Source of the DNA: an uncultured Collinsella sp.
GTDB taxonomy: Bacteria; Actinomycetota; Coriobacteriia; Coriobacteriales; Coriobacteriaceae
DNA length: 64,000 nucleotides
Assembly (NCBI GenBank): GCA_905197665.1
Contig: CAJJZP010000013.1
Span: 1-64,000, forward strand
Direction: 5' to 3'
A program made the position numbers and the translations under genes. Position 1 is the first letter of the stretch; each line of letters begins with the position of its first letter. The notes beneath the pieces are model-generated. The model ran no database searches. It was not told the DNA's origin and saw only the letters and a program-made list of their open reading frames with translations. Shown here in pieces: positions 35,489-44,663 of this stretch.

Positions 35489-36529
35489 TTACAGCTCGAC
35501 GAGCTGGCCGGTCTCGGCGGCCTCCTTGATGGCGTTGAGAAGCGTGAGCGTCTTGACGTTGTCGGCGGGGGTCACGACGGGCTCAACCTCACGGCGGACA
35601 ACCTTCACAAAGTGCTTGAGCTGCATCTTGTGCGGCAGCGCCGGGTCCACGGCCGGAATCTCCATCTGCAGCGGCTTGTGCCAGTTGGAGGCGCCGTCGT
35701 AGGAGAACTGGTGCAGGCGGGGCAGCGAAAGGGCGCCCAAGGTTCCGCCAATAAAGTAGGCATCGGCGTCGAAGGGGCGGTACTGCGGGTCCTCGCGAGC
35801 GGTGGCCTCCCAGTTCCAGGGGCTGGCGGTGGCATCGGAGATGGTCATGCTCGCGAGCGCGCCATCGGCAAAACGGACGTTGACCACAGCGGAGTCCTCG
35901 GTCTCAAAACCGCGGGCGGCGCTGGACTGCATGCCCTGGACGGCGACGGGCTCGCCCAGCAGGTAACGGAGCAGGTCGACGTCGTGCACCAGGTTGACCA
36001 GGATCGGGCCGGCACCCTTTTTGCGGCGCCACTCGACATCAAAGTACCCGTCATTCTTATAGATCATGTAGTGGAAACTCGACACGGTGAGCTTGCCCAG
36101 CTCACCGGACTCGATGATCTCCTTGGCCTTGTTGACGAAGGGGTTGTGGCGACGGTGCTGGCCCACGAGCACGGGCACGCCGGCGGTCTCGGCCTCGGCG
36201 GCGAAGGCCTGGGCATCCTCGAGGTCGTTGGAGATTGGCTTTTCGACCAGCGGCACGATGTTGCGCTTCACGGCCTCGCGGGCAACGCCCAGATGCAGGT
36301 CGTTGGGGGTGGCGATGATGACGGCCTCGGGCTTGACCTCGTCCATCATCTGGGCGGGATCGGTGTAAAACGGCACGCCAGCGGCCTCGGCCGTGGCACG
36401 GGCGCCCTCAAAGGCGTCGGCGATGGCGACGAGCTCGGCTTCGGGCTCCTCGGTGACAAAGCGGATGTGGTTGCGGCCCATGGCACCGGCGCCGATAACG
36501 GCAATGCGGACGGGGTTGAGCTCAGACAT
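35489..36529 (-). CDS. Gfo/Idh/MocA family NAD(P)-dependent oxidoreductase
   Basis: The 346-residue enzyme has an N-terminal Rossmann fold (VRIAVIGAGAMGRNHIRFV), the family EKP motif in VPLVEKPISNDL with its catalytic Lys, and GPILVNLVHDVDLLRYLLGE toward the C-terminal domain, where the His/Asp pair assists catalysis. It oxidises or reduces a cyclic polyol or sugar. Next to an SDR and an MFS transporter, it probably belongs to uptake and oxidation of a sugar acid or inositol-like compound; the substrate is not identifiable here. Confidence 0.9.
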   Translation of the reverse strand: MSELNPVRIAVIGAGAMGRNHIRFVTEEPEAELVAIADAFEGARATAEAAGVPFYTDPAQMMDEVKPEAVIIATPNDLHLGVAREAVKRNIVPLVEKPISNDLEDAQAFAAEAETAGVPVLVGQHRRHNPFVNKAKEIIESGELGKLTVSSFHYMIYKNDGYFDVEWRRKKGAGPILVNLVHDVDLLRYLLGEPVAVQGMQSSAARGFETEDSAVVNVRFADGALASMTISDATASPWNWEATAREDPQYRPFDADAYFIGGTLGALSLPRLHQFSYDGASNWHKPLQMEIPAVDPALPHKMQLKHFVKVVRREVEPVVTPADNVKTLTLLNAIKEAAETGQLVEL

Positions 36530-36557
36530 TTCGACTCCTTAATGCTGGTGGCTTGGA

Positions 36558-36588
36558 ATGTGACAAAGGGACAGCCCCTTTGTCACAT
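36558..36588. repeat. Intergenic palindrome, CAAAGGG family (copy B)
   Basis: ATGTGACAAAGGG pairs perfectly with its complement (13 bp) around loop ACAGC. It lies between two genes transcribed in the same (minus) direction. It is the same family as the copies at 19126, 48068 and 54771. Confidence 0.85.
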
Positions 36589-36596
36589 CGGTATAA

Positions 36597-37853
36597 CTAG
36601 GCGGACTTCTTCTTGCTGTCGGAGACCATCATGTAGACGGTGAGTACGACGGCGATGACGGCAATCACGATGGCGCCGTAGAAGGACTGCTGGTAGGCGG
36701 CGCTGCCGGCCTCGGCGTGATACAGCACGGCGGTGATGGGCTGGCTGATCCAGGTAGAAGCGGCGTAGCCCAAAAACATGATGCCGTAGTTGACGCCGAT
36801 GTTGCTGGTGCCAAAGGCGCCACCGGTGAGCGGCGGGTAGATGACGAGCAGGGCGCCAAAGCTAAAGCCGAGCAGGGCGAGCGCCACAAAGAACATGCTC
36901 TGCGTAAAGCTCATCGACATGATGACGAGCGCGACGATGGTCACGACAAGGCTGATGAGCAGCGACTTGTAGGCGCCGAGCTTGTCGATGATCTGGCCAA
37001 AGGACAGACGGCCGACCAGGTTGGCGCAGGTGTTGACGGAGACCACCACACCGCCGAGGGCGATGGCCGCGGCGCTCGTGGGGTCGGTGAAGAGCTGGAC
37101 GGCGGCGATGGAGGCAACCTTGCCAACGAGCAGGGTGCCCGCGGTGGCGGCAAAGGCGAAGGTGACGATAAGGACCCAGAAGCGCGGGGTTTTGACCATC
37201 TCGCCCGGGGTGAGGTCACCGAAGGTGCCGGCGTGCGCGCCGCCCTTGGGGGCCTCGAAGCCCTCGGGCAGCCAGCCGGCCTCGGGGGCCTTCAGGAACA
37301 GGGCGGAGGCAGCGATCGTCACAAAGAAGATGACGCCGAGTGCCTTGAGGGCGCCAAAGATGCCCAGGCTCGGGATGAGCAGTGAGGCGAGCACCGGGGA
37401 CAGCAAGGCGGGGCCGGCGGTCGAAGCGGCCAGGGTGATGCCGGAGGCGAGGCCCTTCTTGTCGATGAACCACTTTTGGCCGGTGGTGAGCGCGGGGTTG
37501 TAGCCCAGGCCGTTGCCGATGGCGGCGACGAGCGAGAACCACAGGTAGAACTGCCACGGCTCGGTGACGGTGCCGGACATGAACCAGCCCACGCCGTAGC
37601 ACACGGCGGCGGCGATCACGACGTTGCGGGGGCCGATCTTGTCGGAGATACGGCCGGCGAAGATGCCCGTCACGGCCATGATGGTCTGGAAGACCGGGAA
37701 AGCCCAGGTAAGTGCGCTGGACCACTCGGGGTAGACGGCGAGCAGGTTCTTGGACACGACGGAGTACAGCGCGATGGAACTGATGAAGAACATGGTGACG
37801 CACGCGGCGGAAAGCACGACGGCGCGACCCTTGTTGGAGTTGGTGGAAGCCAT
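36597..37853 (-). CDS. MFS transporter, oxalate/formate antiporter-like (OFA) family
   Basis: This 418-residue membrane protein has twelve predicted helices. Family-like segments include VYPEWSSALTWAFPVFQTIM, FAGRISDKIGPRNVVIAAAV (the MFS loop 2-3 motif) and GLGYNPALTTGQKWFIDKKG, typical of OFA transporters. It likely carries an organic acid or sugar acid. It is the middle gene of a three-gene minus-strand group with an SDR upstream and a Gfo/Idh oxidoreductase downstream. Confidence 0.88.
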   Translation of the reverse strand: MASTNSNKGRAVVLSAACVTMFFISSIALYSVVSKNLLAVYPEWSSALTWAFPVFQTIMAVTGIFAGRISDKIGPRNVVIAAAVCYGVGWFMSGTVTEPWQFYLWFSLVAAIGNGLGYNPALTTGQKWFIDKKGLASGITLAASTAGPALLSPVLASLLIPSLGIFGALKALGVIFFVTIAASALFLKAPEAGWLPEGFEAPKGGAHAGTFGDLTPGEMVKTPRFWVLIVTFAFAATAGTLLVGKVASIAAVQLFTDPTSAAAIALGGVVVSVNTCANLVGRLSFGQIIDKLGAYKSLLISLVVTIVALVIMSMSFTQSMFFVALALLGFSFGALLVIYPPLTGGAFGTSNIGVNYGIMFLGYAASTWISQPITAVLYHAEAGSAAYQQSFYGAIVIAVIAVVLTVYMMVSDSKKKSA

Positions 37854-37941
37854 GGGACTCTTTCTAATCGATGCGGGGGGGGGAGGGGAGGGGCAAACGC
37901 CGCTGAGGTGCTTGCCCCGCGCCCCTTTCTACCGGGCTTGT

Positions 37942-38823
37942 TTACTGGTCAGTCGGCTTTGCGACGCCGGACTCGTCGGACCAAAGCTCGACACCCTTGT
38001 TCTTGAGGTAGTTGTCGGCATAAGCGCGACGGCCGCCGGGCTTGGCGGTGAGGTCACCCATCATGTTGGAGAAGCCGCCGTCGACCTTGATGGCGTCGCC
38101 GGTGGTAAAGTCCGAGCGCTTGGACGCCAGGAACATGACGGCGTTGGCGATATCGCTGACCTCGCCGATGCGGCGCGTGGCGATCAGGCGGCTGCGGCTC
38201 TTCTCGACCTCGGGGTCGGCGTAAAAGCTTGCCGACATGGGGGTCTTGACGAAGCAGGGCTCGACGCAGTTGGAGCGCACGCCGTAAGGGCCCCACTCGG
38301 CAGCGAGCATCTTGGACATCATGTTGACGCCCGCCTTGGTGGAGCTGTACACGCCCGAGAACGTCTCGGGGGAGTGGCTGGCGACGGTCGAGATGTGCAC
38401 CAGGCGGCCCTGGCCGGCCTTGATCATCTCGCGACCAAAGCGCTGCGAAGTGATGAAGTAGCCGGTGAGGTTGACGTTGATGACCTCGTTCCAGTCGGAG
38501 AGCGGCAGGTCCTCCATGGCTGCGAAGCGCAGGATGCCGGCGGTGTTGACGAGGACGTCGACGCGGCCGAAGTTGGCGATGGTGGCGTCGACGGCGGCCT
38601 GAACCTCGGCCTCATCGGTGGCGTTCATCTTGTAGCCCTCGGCGTGGATGCCAAACTCGGCAGCGAGGTCGGCGGCAGCGGCCTTGACCTTCTTCTCGTC
38701 CAGGTCGAGCAGGACGACGTTGGCGCCATTGCGGGCGAACTCGCGGCAAATCTCGACGCCCATGCCGCCGAGCGCGCCGGTCACGGCGCAAACATCGCCC
38801 TCGAGCTTAAGCCAATTGCTCAT
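37942..38823 (-). CDS. Short-chain dehydrogenase/reductase
   Basis: The 293-residue SDR has the cofactor motif VTGALGGMGVEICREFA, the structural NTAG motif (VLVNTAGILRF) and the catalytic Ser and YxxxK (HISTVASHSPE, VYSSTKAGVNMMSK). An Asp after the second strand (VVLLDLDEKK) favours NAD(H). The C-terminal tail is longer than usual. It is the first gene of the group controlled by the divergent LysR regulator. Substrate unknown; probably the same polyol or sugar acid as its neighbours. Confidence 0.9.
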   Translation of the reverse strand: MSNWLKLEGDVCAVTGALGGMGVEICREFARNGANVVLLDLDEKKVKAAAADLAAEFGIHAEGYKMNATDEAEVQAAVDATIANFGRVDVLVNTAGILRFAAMEDLPLSDWNEVINVNLTGYFITSQRFGREMIKAGQGRLVHISTVASHSPETFSGVYSSTKAGVNMMSKMLAAEWGPYGVRSNCVEPCFVKTPMSASFYADPEVEKSRSRLIATRRIGEVSDIANAVMFLASKRSDFTTGDAIKVDGGFSNMMGDLTAKPGGRRAYADNYLKNKGVELWSDESGVAKPTDQ

Positions 38824-38966
38824 AGGAACTTCCCTTCTTGTGCCTCCCGGTGGGTCGCTCCCATTAACCGACCCACGTGGTTTTCGCTGGTTATCGTATG
38901 CTTAGCGTTCGCGCAGGTGAATTGCATATTTGTTAGAATGACGTTAACCGTAGGTTTACACTGTAC

Positions 38967-38985
38967 ATTGAGGTTTGTTCTCAAT
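38967..38985. promoter_or_regulatory. Candidate LysR-type operator
   Basis: ATTGAG-N7-CTCAAT is a perfect inverted repeat with the T-N11-A spacing of LysR-family sites. It lies between the divergent SDR and LysR genes, about 72 bases upstream of the regulator start, where an autoregulatory and activation site is expected. Confidence 0.65.
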
Positions 38986-39056
38986 TGAGCGCGTGACCTG
39001 CGAAAACGACCCCCTGCGGTGCTGTGGGCCCGCGCGTGCGAAAACGGGAGATTGAC

Positions 39057-39935
39057 GTGTACGATCGACGACTTGACGCTATTTCGGCCGCCGCGGAGCT
39101 GGGAAGTTTCTCGCGTGCCGCGGCAAAGCTGCGCGTGTCGACGCCGGCACTCGTCAAGCAGGTTTCGGGCTTCGAGGCCGAGTTCGGCATCACGCTGTTC
39201 GAGCGCTCGCATTCGGGCGTCAAGGTGACGCCGGCGGGTGCTCTGCTGGTGGACGACGCGCGCTCGATCATGCGCCAGTCCGAGGACGCACTGCGTCGTG
39301 CCCGACGCGCGGCGGGCGATGGCGGCGCCGTGCGCCTGGGTGTGTCGATGATGTGCCCGGGGCGCCATACACTCGCGCTATGGCCGCAGCTGCACGACAT
39401 GGAACCGCGTTTGCGTTTTGAGATTGTGCCGGTGGGGGACCTTTACGATGAGCACGAGACCGTTATGCGCAGTCTGGGACGCGAGGTCGACGTGGTGCAG
39501 TCGAGTTTTTCGACCCCGCGCTGGGGAGACGCCTGCCAAAAGCTTCGCATCGTTACCGTGCCGTTTTATATCGACGTGCCGCGCACAAGCCGACTCGCGC
39601 GCAAGACGCGCATCACGGTTGCCGACCTGGAGGGTATGCGCCTGCGCGTGCTTCGTCACGGCAACGACGCCATGGACAGCCTGCGTATCGATCTTTTGGC
39701 CGACGGCGGCGTGGACGTGATCGACGTGGACAGCTTTGACTTTGCGCTTTTTAACGAGGCGGAGGAAAAGGGCGACGCGGTGCTCACCTGCGGAGCGTGG
39801 TCGGGCGTGCACCCGGCCTTTGTGGGCGTACCGTTTTTGTGCGGCCGCGAGGTGCCGGTCTATTTGCACTACCCGCTCGAGCCCACCCTCCAAGTCCAAA
39901 AATTCGTCAACGCCATTGCCCAACTCCTCAAGTAG
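39057..39935 (+). CDS. LysR-family transcriptional regulator
   Basis: The 292-residue regulator has an N-terminal winged helix (YDRRLDAISAAAELGSFSRA, then LRVSTPALVKQVSGFEAEFG) followed by a type 2 periplasmic-fold effector domain. The GTG at 39057 is chosen because GGGAG precedes it and the helix-turn-helix begins at once; the GTG 33 bases upstream is less likely. It is divergent from the SDR/MFS/oxidoreductase group and probably activates it when the substrate is present. Confidence 0.9.
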   Translation: MYDRRLDAISAAAELGSFSRAAAKLRVSTPALVKQVSGFEAEFGITLFERSHSGVKVTPAGALLVDDARSIMRQSEDALRRARRAAGDGGAVRLGVSMMCPGRHTLALWPQLHDMEPRLRFEIVPVGDLYDEHETVMRSLGREVDVVQSSFSTPRWGDACQKLRIVTVPFYIDVPRTSRLARKTRITVADLEGMRLRVLRHGNDAMDSLRIDLLADGGVDVIDVDSFDFALFNEAEEKGDAVLTCGAWSGVHPAFVGVPFLCGREVPVYLHYPLEPTLQVQKFVNAIAQLLK

Positions 39936-39947
39936 CTCACACAAAAC

Positions 39948-39975
39948 GAGGCCCTGGCCAAACGGCCAGGGCCTC
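39948..39975 (+). terminator. Terminator after the LysR gene
   Basis: GAGGCCCTGGCC pairs perfectly with GGCCAGGGCCTC around a 4-base loop. ACTAACCTTTATT follows, a modest T-run on the plus strand. Confidence 0.75.
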
Positions 39976-40018
39976 ACTAACCTTTATTCCGTTTTAAACG
40001 ACGGGCTGATCACGCGTA

Positions 40019-40126
40019 GGAGGGTGCCCCGTGGACGGCGGTGTATTTCCTCCGCGCGCAGTTTCGCAGCGCAGCGAGAATGTTTGAGCACGGAGGAGTT
40101 ACCCCGCCGCCCCGGGGAACCCTCCG
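40019..40126. repeat. Long imperfect palindrome of 108 bases
   Basis: GGAGGGTGCCCCG at the left end pairs with CGGGGAACCCTCC at the right, and inside these CGGCGGTGTA and CCTCCGCGC find partners at CGGAGGAGTTACCCCGCCG. About 30 of the outer 38 positions pair. It lies just past the end of the ABC exporter operon and before the LysR terminator, with no ORF. It may end the exporter transcript or be a small mobile palindrome. Confidence 0.6.
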
Positions 40127-40139
40127 TCAGTAATCGTTC

Positions 40140-42059
40140 CTACTCCAGCTCAAACGCACCCGTGTAGAGCTGGTAGTAATACCCGCGCTTGGCGATCAGT
40201 TCGTCGTGGTTGCCGCGCTCGATGATGCGGCCGTGGTCCAGGCAGATGATTGCGTCGGAGTTGCGCACGGTGGAGAGGCGGTGCGCGATGACAAACGTCG
40301 TGCGGCCCTCCATGAGCTTATCCATGCCCGCCTGCACGATAGCCTCGGTGCGGGTGTCGATGGAGCTCGTGGCCTCGTCCAGAATCATCGCCGGCGGATC
40401 GGCGACGGCGGCGCGCGCAATCGAAATCAGCTGGCGCTGGCCCTGCGACAGCTGGGCACCGTTACCGGTGAGCATGGTGTCGTAGCCGTCGGGCAGGCGG
40501 GTGATAAAGTCGTCCGCGCCCGCGAGCTTGGCCGCCGCGATGCACTCCTCGTCGGTCGCATCCAGGTTGCCGTAGCGGATGTTATCCATCACGGTGCCGG
40601 TGAACAGGTTCACGTCCTGCAGCACGACACCCAGCGAGCGGCGCAGATCGGCCTTGCGGATTTTGTTGACGTTGATGCCGTCGTAGCGAATCTTGCCGTC
40701 GGCGATGTCATAGAAACGGTTGATGAGGTTGGTGATGGTCGTCTTGCCGGCACCGGTGGCGCCGACAAACGCGACCTTCTGGCCCGGCTTGGCGTATACG
40801 GACACGCCGTGCAGCACCTCGTGGTCGGGCGTGTAGCCAAAGTCGACGTTGTCCATGACCAGGTCGCCGCGCAACGGCACGTACTCGATCTCGCCGGTTG
40901 CGCGGTGCGGATGTTTCCACGCCCACATGCCAGTATGGTGGTCGGCCTCCTCGAGCTGCCAGGTGTCGGGGTTGACCTGCGCGTTGACGAGTGTCACGTA
41001 GCCTTCGTCGGCCTCGGGCTTCTCGTCGATGAGCTCAAAGATGCGGTCGGCGCCGGCCAGGCCCATGACCACGGCGTTGATCTGCTGCGAGATCTGGCCG
41101 ATCTGTCCGCAGAACTGCTTGGTCATGTTAAGGAACGGCACCACGACGGCGATGGACAGCGCCATGCCCGAGATGCTCAGGTTGGGCACGCCCAGCGCCA
41201 GGAAAATGCCGCCGGCAAGGGCCACCAGCACGTAGAGCAAGTTGCCCAGGTTCATAAGGATGGGCATGAGGATGTTAGCGTACATGTTGGCCTTCTGTGA
41301 GACCTCGAAGAGCTTTTCGTTGCGCTCGTCAAAATCAGCCTCGGCGGCAGACTCGTGGCAGAACGCCTTGACGACTTTCTGACCGTTCATGACTTCCTCG
41401 ATATGGCCCTCGACCACGCCGAGCTCGGTCTGCTGCGCAATGAAGAAGCGCGCGGAGTTGGAGCCGAGCAGCTTGGTCATAAAGGTCATAAAGGCGACGC
41501 CGGCGATGATGACCAGGCACATCCACACGCTGTAGTACAGCATGATGAAGAACACCGTGACGATGATGATGATCGTCATGAGCAGGTTGGGCAGCGACTG
41601 GCTGATCATCTGACGCAGCGTGTCGATGTCGTTGGTGTAGTGGCTCATGATATCGCCGCGCTGGTGCGTGTCGAAGTAGCGGATCGGCAGGTCCTGCATG
41701 CGGTTGAACATCATCTCGCGCAGCTTCTCCAGCGAGCCCTGCGTGACGATAGCCATGGCGCGGTTCCAGAAGAGCGAGGACAGGACACCGACGCCGTAGA
41801 TGCAGGCGAGGGTGGTCACGAGCTGCAGAATCTTGGGCTGTGCGGCTTCCCAATCGCCCGACTGCCACGATTCGCTAATAATCTGCAGGGCGCTCTGCAG
41901 GAAGGTCGCGCCGATGGAGTTGATGATGGCGCAGAGCACCACGCCGGCGACGACAAGGGGCAAAAGCACGGGATAGAAGCCAAAGAGCGTCTTGATGAGG
42001 CGCGACATGGTGCCGCCCTTACGGTTGAGCGCGCGCTCGGCGGTCGTTGCCTTACTCAT
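40140..42059 (-). CDS. ABC exporter half-transporter, canonical ATPase subunit
   Basis: The 639-residue protein has an N-terminal six-helix exporter domain and a C-terminal nucleotide-binding domain with Walker A (VGATGAGKTTI), signature (LSQGQRQLISIARA) and Walker B ending in the catalytic Glu (AMILDEATSSID). A roughly 40-residue insertion before the ATPase (HHTGMWAWKHPHRATGEIEY) is common in actinobacterial versions. The ATG at 42059 overlaps the upstream partner gene by 8 bases and has GGAAGGAGG. With its neighbour it forms a heterodimeric multidrug-type exporter of the LmrCD/BmrCD kind. Substrate unknown. Confidence 0.92.
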   Translation of the reverse strand: MSKATTAERALNRKGGTMSRLIKTLFGFYPVLLPLVVAGVVLCAIINSIGATFLQSALQIISESWQSGDWEAAQPKILQLVTTLACIYGVGVLSSLFWNRAMAIVTQGSLEKLREMMFNRMQDLPIRYFDTHQRGDIMSHYTNDIDTLRQMISQSLPNLLMTIIIIVTVFFIMLYYSVWMCLVIIAGVAFMTFMTKLLGSNSARFFIAQQTELGVVEGHIEEVMNGQKVVKAFCHESAAEADFDERNEKLFEVSQKANMYANILMPILMNLGNLLYVLVALAGGIFLALGVPNLSISGMALSIAVVVPFLNMTKQFCGQIGQISQQINAVVMGLAGADRIFELIDEKPEADEGYVTLVNAQVNPDTWQLEEADHHTGMWAWKHPHRATGEIEYVPLRGDLVMDNVDFGYTPDHEVLHGVSVYAKPGQKVAFVGATGAGKTTITNLINRFYDIADGKIRYDGINVNKIRKADLRRSLGVVLQDVNLFTGTVMDNIRYGNLDATDEECIAAAKLAGADDFITRLPDGYDTMLTGNGAQLSQGQRQLISIARAAVADPPAMILDEATSSIDTRTEAIVQAGMDKLMEGRTTFVIAHRLSTVRNSDAIICLDHGRIIERGNHDELIAKRGYYYQLYTGAFELE

Positions 42060-43866
42060 GTGCCTCGCCTCCTTCCTGGGTCTGAGTTTGCGTTGCGGAT
42101 GCCTCGGTGTCGGCCTCGACGGCCCCTTCGCCCTCGGCAGACATCTTGTTTTGCGAGGTAAAGGTCTCGCGGTAGATCTCGCTCGTCTTGAGTAGCTCGT
42201 CATGGTTGCCGATCTGCGCGATACGGCCGCCCTCCATGACGATGATGCGGTCTGCGTCCTGCACGGAGCTGATGCGCTGGGCGATGATGAGCTTGGTCGT
42301 GTTGGGCAGATAGCTTGCCAGCCCTGCGCGGATCTTGGCGTCGGTCTTGGTGTCGACGGCGCTGGTGGAGTCGTCCAGGATCAAGATCTTGGGGCGACGC
42401 AGCAGGGCGCGTGCAATGCACAGGCGCTGCTTCTGACCGCCCGAAACATTAGAGCCGCCCTGTTCGATCCAGGTGTCGTAGCCCTTGGGGAAGCCGTCGA
42501 CAAACTCATCGGCGCAGGCCAGATGTGCCGCCTCGCGGACTTCCTCGTCGGTGGCGTTCGGGTCGCCCCAGCGCAGATTCTCGGCGATGGTGCCGCTAAA
42601 CAGCACGTTTTTCTGCAGCACCATGGCGACCTGGTGGCGCAGTGCGTCCAGGTCGTAGTCGCGCACGTCCACGCCGCCCACGCGCACAGTGCCTTCGGTG
42701 GTGTCGTACAGGCGGGCGATGAGGTTAACGAGCGTGGACTTGGCCGAACCGGTGCCGCCGATGATGCCGATGGTCTCGCCGCTCGTAATGTGCAGGTCGA
42801 TATCGTCGAGCGCCTGGCGCTTCGCATGCTTGGAATACTTAAAGCTCACGTGGTCAAAGTCGATGGAACCGTCGGCAACCTCGAGCACGGGCTCGGCGGG
42901 ATCGGCGATCGTGGGCTCGGCGGCCAGCACCTCGGCAATGCGGTGTGCCGATTCGTCGGCCATGGTCACCATGACAAAGATCATCGACAGCTGCATCAGG
43001 CTCATGAGAATCTGGAAACCATAGGTAAAGGTCGAGGAGAGCTGGCCCACGTCGAACAGCGTGCCCTGGCTCGTGATGATGAGCTTGGAGCCCAGGTAGA
43101 TGATGACGACAAACGCGCCGTTGACGCAGATGTTCATCATGGGGTTGTTAAAGGCGAGCAGCTTCTCGGCGCGGGTGAAGTCCATCTGGACGTCGCGCGC
43201 GGCGGTCGCGAACTTCTCCTTCTCAAAGTCTTCGCGCACATAGCTCTTGACCACGCGCATACCGGTGACGTTTTCCTCGACGGACTCGTTAAGGGCATCG
43301 TACTTGTGGAACACGCGCGAGAAGATGGGGCGCACCTTAAAGATGATAAAGAACAGTCCAAAGCCCAGCAGCGGAATGATGACCAGGTAGACCATGGCGA
43401 CGCTGCCGCCCATGATAAACGCCATGGTAAAGGCGAAGATCAATACCAGCGGCGCGCGCACGGCGATACGGATGATCATCATAAAGGCCTGCTGCACGTT
43501 GTTGATATCGGTGGTCAGGCGCGTGACGAGCGAGGAGCTCGAGAACTCATCGATGTTGGCAAAGCTGAACGTCTGGATCTTGTAGAACAGGTCGTGACGC
43601 AGGTTCTTGGCGAACCCGCAGCTCGCATGGCTGCAGGTGACGCCGGCAGCGGCACCAAAAGCAAGCGACGTCAGCGCGATGAGCACCAAAAAGCCTGCGG
43701 TGGGAAGCATCTCGGCTACGGTGGCGCCGTCTTTGATGGCGTCGATCAGGTTGGCAGTGATAAATGGAATCAGCATCTCGCAGAGCACCTCGCCAAGCAC
43801 AAGCAACGGCGTAGCAACGGTGACTTTCATATAGTCGCGGATGCTGCCCATGAGGGTTTTAATCAT
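42052..43866 (-). CDS. ABC exporter half-transporter, degenerate-site subunit
   Basis: This 604-residue exporter subunit has six membrane helices and an ATPase domain. Walker A reads GGTGSAKSTL, with Ala for the usual last Gly, and Walker B ends LILDDSTSAVD, with Asp for the catalytic Glu. One subunit with a non-hydrolysing site beside a canonical partner is the hallmark of heterodimeric exporters such as TM287/288 and BmrCD. The C-terminal tail is Glu/Thr/Gln-rich. The start overlaps the stop of the MarR gene by 8 bases, so the three genes are translationally coupled. Confidence 0.92.
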   Translation of the reverse strand: MIKTLMGSIRDYMKVTVATPLLVLGEVLCEMLIPFITANLIDAIKDGATVAEMLPTAGFLVLIALTSLAFGAAAGVTCSHASCGFAKNLRHDLFYKIQTFSFANIDEFSSSSLVTRLTTDINNVQQAFMMIIRIAVRAPLVLIFAFTMAFIMGGSVAMVYLVIIPLLGFGLFFIIFKVRPIFSRVFHKYDALNESVEENVTGMRVVKSYVREDFEKEKFATAARDVQMDFTRAEKLLAFNNPMMNICVNGAFVVIIYLGSKLIITSQGTLFDVGQLSSTFTYGFQILMSLMQLSMIFVMVTMADESAHRIAEVLAAEPTIADPAEPVLEVADGSIDFDHVSFKYSKHAKRQALDDIDLHITSGETIGIIGGTGSAKSTLVNLIARLYDTTEGTVRVGGVDVRDYDLDALRHQVAMVLQKNVLFSGTIAENLRWGDPNATDEEVREAAHLACADEFVDGFPKGYDTWIEQGGSNVSGGQKQRLCIARALLRRPKILILDDSTSAVDTKTDAKIRAGLASYLPNTTKLIIAQRISSVQDADRIIVMEGGRIAQIGNHDELLKTSEIYRETFTSQNKMSAEGEGAVEADTEASATQTQTQEGGEAHE

Positions 43867-44365
43867 CCAGTTCCTCCCAGGTTACGCGGATTTTATCGAG
43901 CATTTCGGCGAGGTCCTCGCGCTCGTCGTGGGTGAGCGCGCTAAAGGCCTGCTCTCTAAAGCGAATGCGGGCCGCCTGCTCTACGTGGGCCTTTTCCCAT
44001 CCCGCTTCGGTCAGGCGAATGGTGAGCTGCCGCCGGTCTTTGGGATTGCGGCTGCGCTCGATAAGGCCGGCGCATTCGATCTTGGAGAGAATCTCGGAAA
44101 GCGAACCGGGCTTAAGATCAAAGTGCAGGCCTAGTTCCTGCTGTGACATCTCGCCGTTTGGCTGCTTGGCGAGCAAGCAGACGATGGGGGCCTTTCCCGA
44201 GGCGCCGCCGCCGTGAAAGTGCAGAAAGTGGCCGCAGAAGCCCAGCCCGTTTAGGATGTGCTTGGCGAGCGCGTCTGATTGGGACTGTGCCGCGGGCGCA
44301 TCTGCGGGTTCATGGGGGTCGCCGCCCGGCGTGTGGGGGCAGAGGCCGATGTGGTCATCGCACAT
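43859..44365 (-). CDS. MarR-family repressor of the ABC exporter
   Basis: A 168-residue regulator. The winged helix (MSQQELGLHFDLKPGSLSEI, then GLIERSRNPKDRRQLTIRLT) is standard for MarR. The N-terminal 50 residues are unusual, with CDDHIGLCPHTP and GLGFCGHFLHFHGGG providing several Cys and His residues that could bind a metal or sense thiol oxidation. The ATG at 44365 has GAAAGGAG. A perfect operator overlaps its promoter, supporting autorepression of the marR-ABC-ABC operon. Confidence 0.92.
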   Translation of the reverse strand: MCDDHIGLCPHTPGGDPHEPADAPAAQSQSDALAKHILNGLGFCGHFLHFHGGGASGKAPIVCLLAKQPNGEMSQQELGLHFDLKPGSLSEILSKIECAGLIERSRNPKDRRQLTIRLTEAGWEKAHVEQAARIRFREQAFSALTHDEREDLAEMLDKIRVTWEELDD

Positions 44366-44381
44366 GGTGTCGCTCCTTTCT

Positions 44382-44444
44382 TTAGTTAGGTAGTGCAATT
44401 GTTTTGTGCCTAACTAATTTAGGAGTGCAAGAAATAAATGTCAA
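44382..44444 (-). promoter_or_regulatory. Promoter and operator of the marR-ABC operon
   Basis: On the minus strand TTGACA (44439-44444), 17 bases, TAAATT (44416-44421) form a good promoter. A perfect 9-bp inverted repeat, TTAGTTAGG (44382-44390) and CCTAACTAA (44409-44417), covers the end of the -10 box and the start region, an arrangement typical of a MarR repressor site. Confidence 0.85.
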
Positions 44445-44461
44445 GGTACCAAACTTATTAA

Positions 44462-44527
44462 GTTACGGCGTTTTACCAAACGCCGTAACCGCTCGATGCT
44501 GCAAACGCTCCTAAGCGGCAATCTGAT
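44462..44527. repeat. Structured intergenic element, TCGAYGCTGC family (copy 1, partial)
   Basis: A perfect hairpin (GTTACGGCGTTTT ... AACGCCGTAAC, 44462-44489) is followed by CGCTCGATGCTGCAAACGCT and CTAAGCGGCAATCTGAT. The same order occurs at 56069 and, in diverged form, at 50122. The 3' partner of the second stem is not found here, so this copy looks decayed. It lies in the 560-base gap between marR and the pyridoxal kinase gene. Confidence 0.65.
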
Positions 44528-44663
44528 CCCTTGGGGACGAAGGAAAAGGTATCGTTTTGGGCTGCGATGATGCCTTTCGAAGCGGCCTTGCCAAAAACCA
44601 TGCCTAATTACTACGATGAATCCGGCATCCCCGACCACAACAGCTGTTTCTGAAAAAGCGCAA

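Noticed and set aside
42202..43935. 577-residue plus-strand open frame opposite an ABC exporter gene
   Set aside because: Shadow frame; the ABC motifs on the minus strand are unambiguous.
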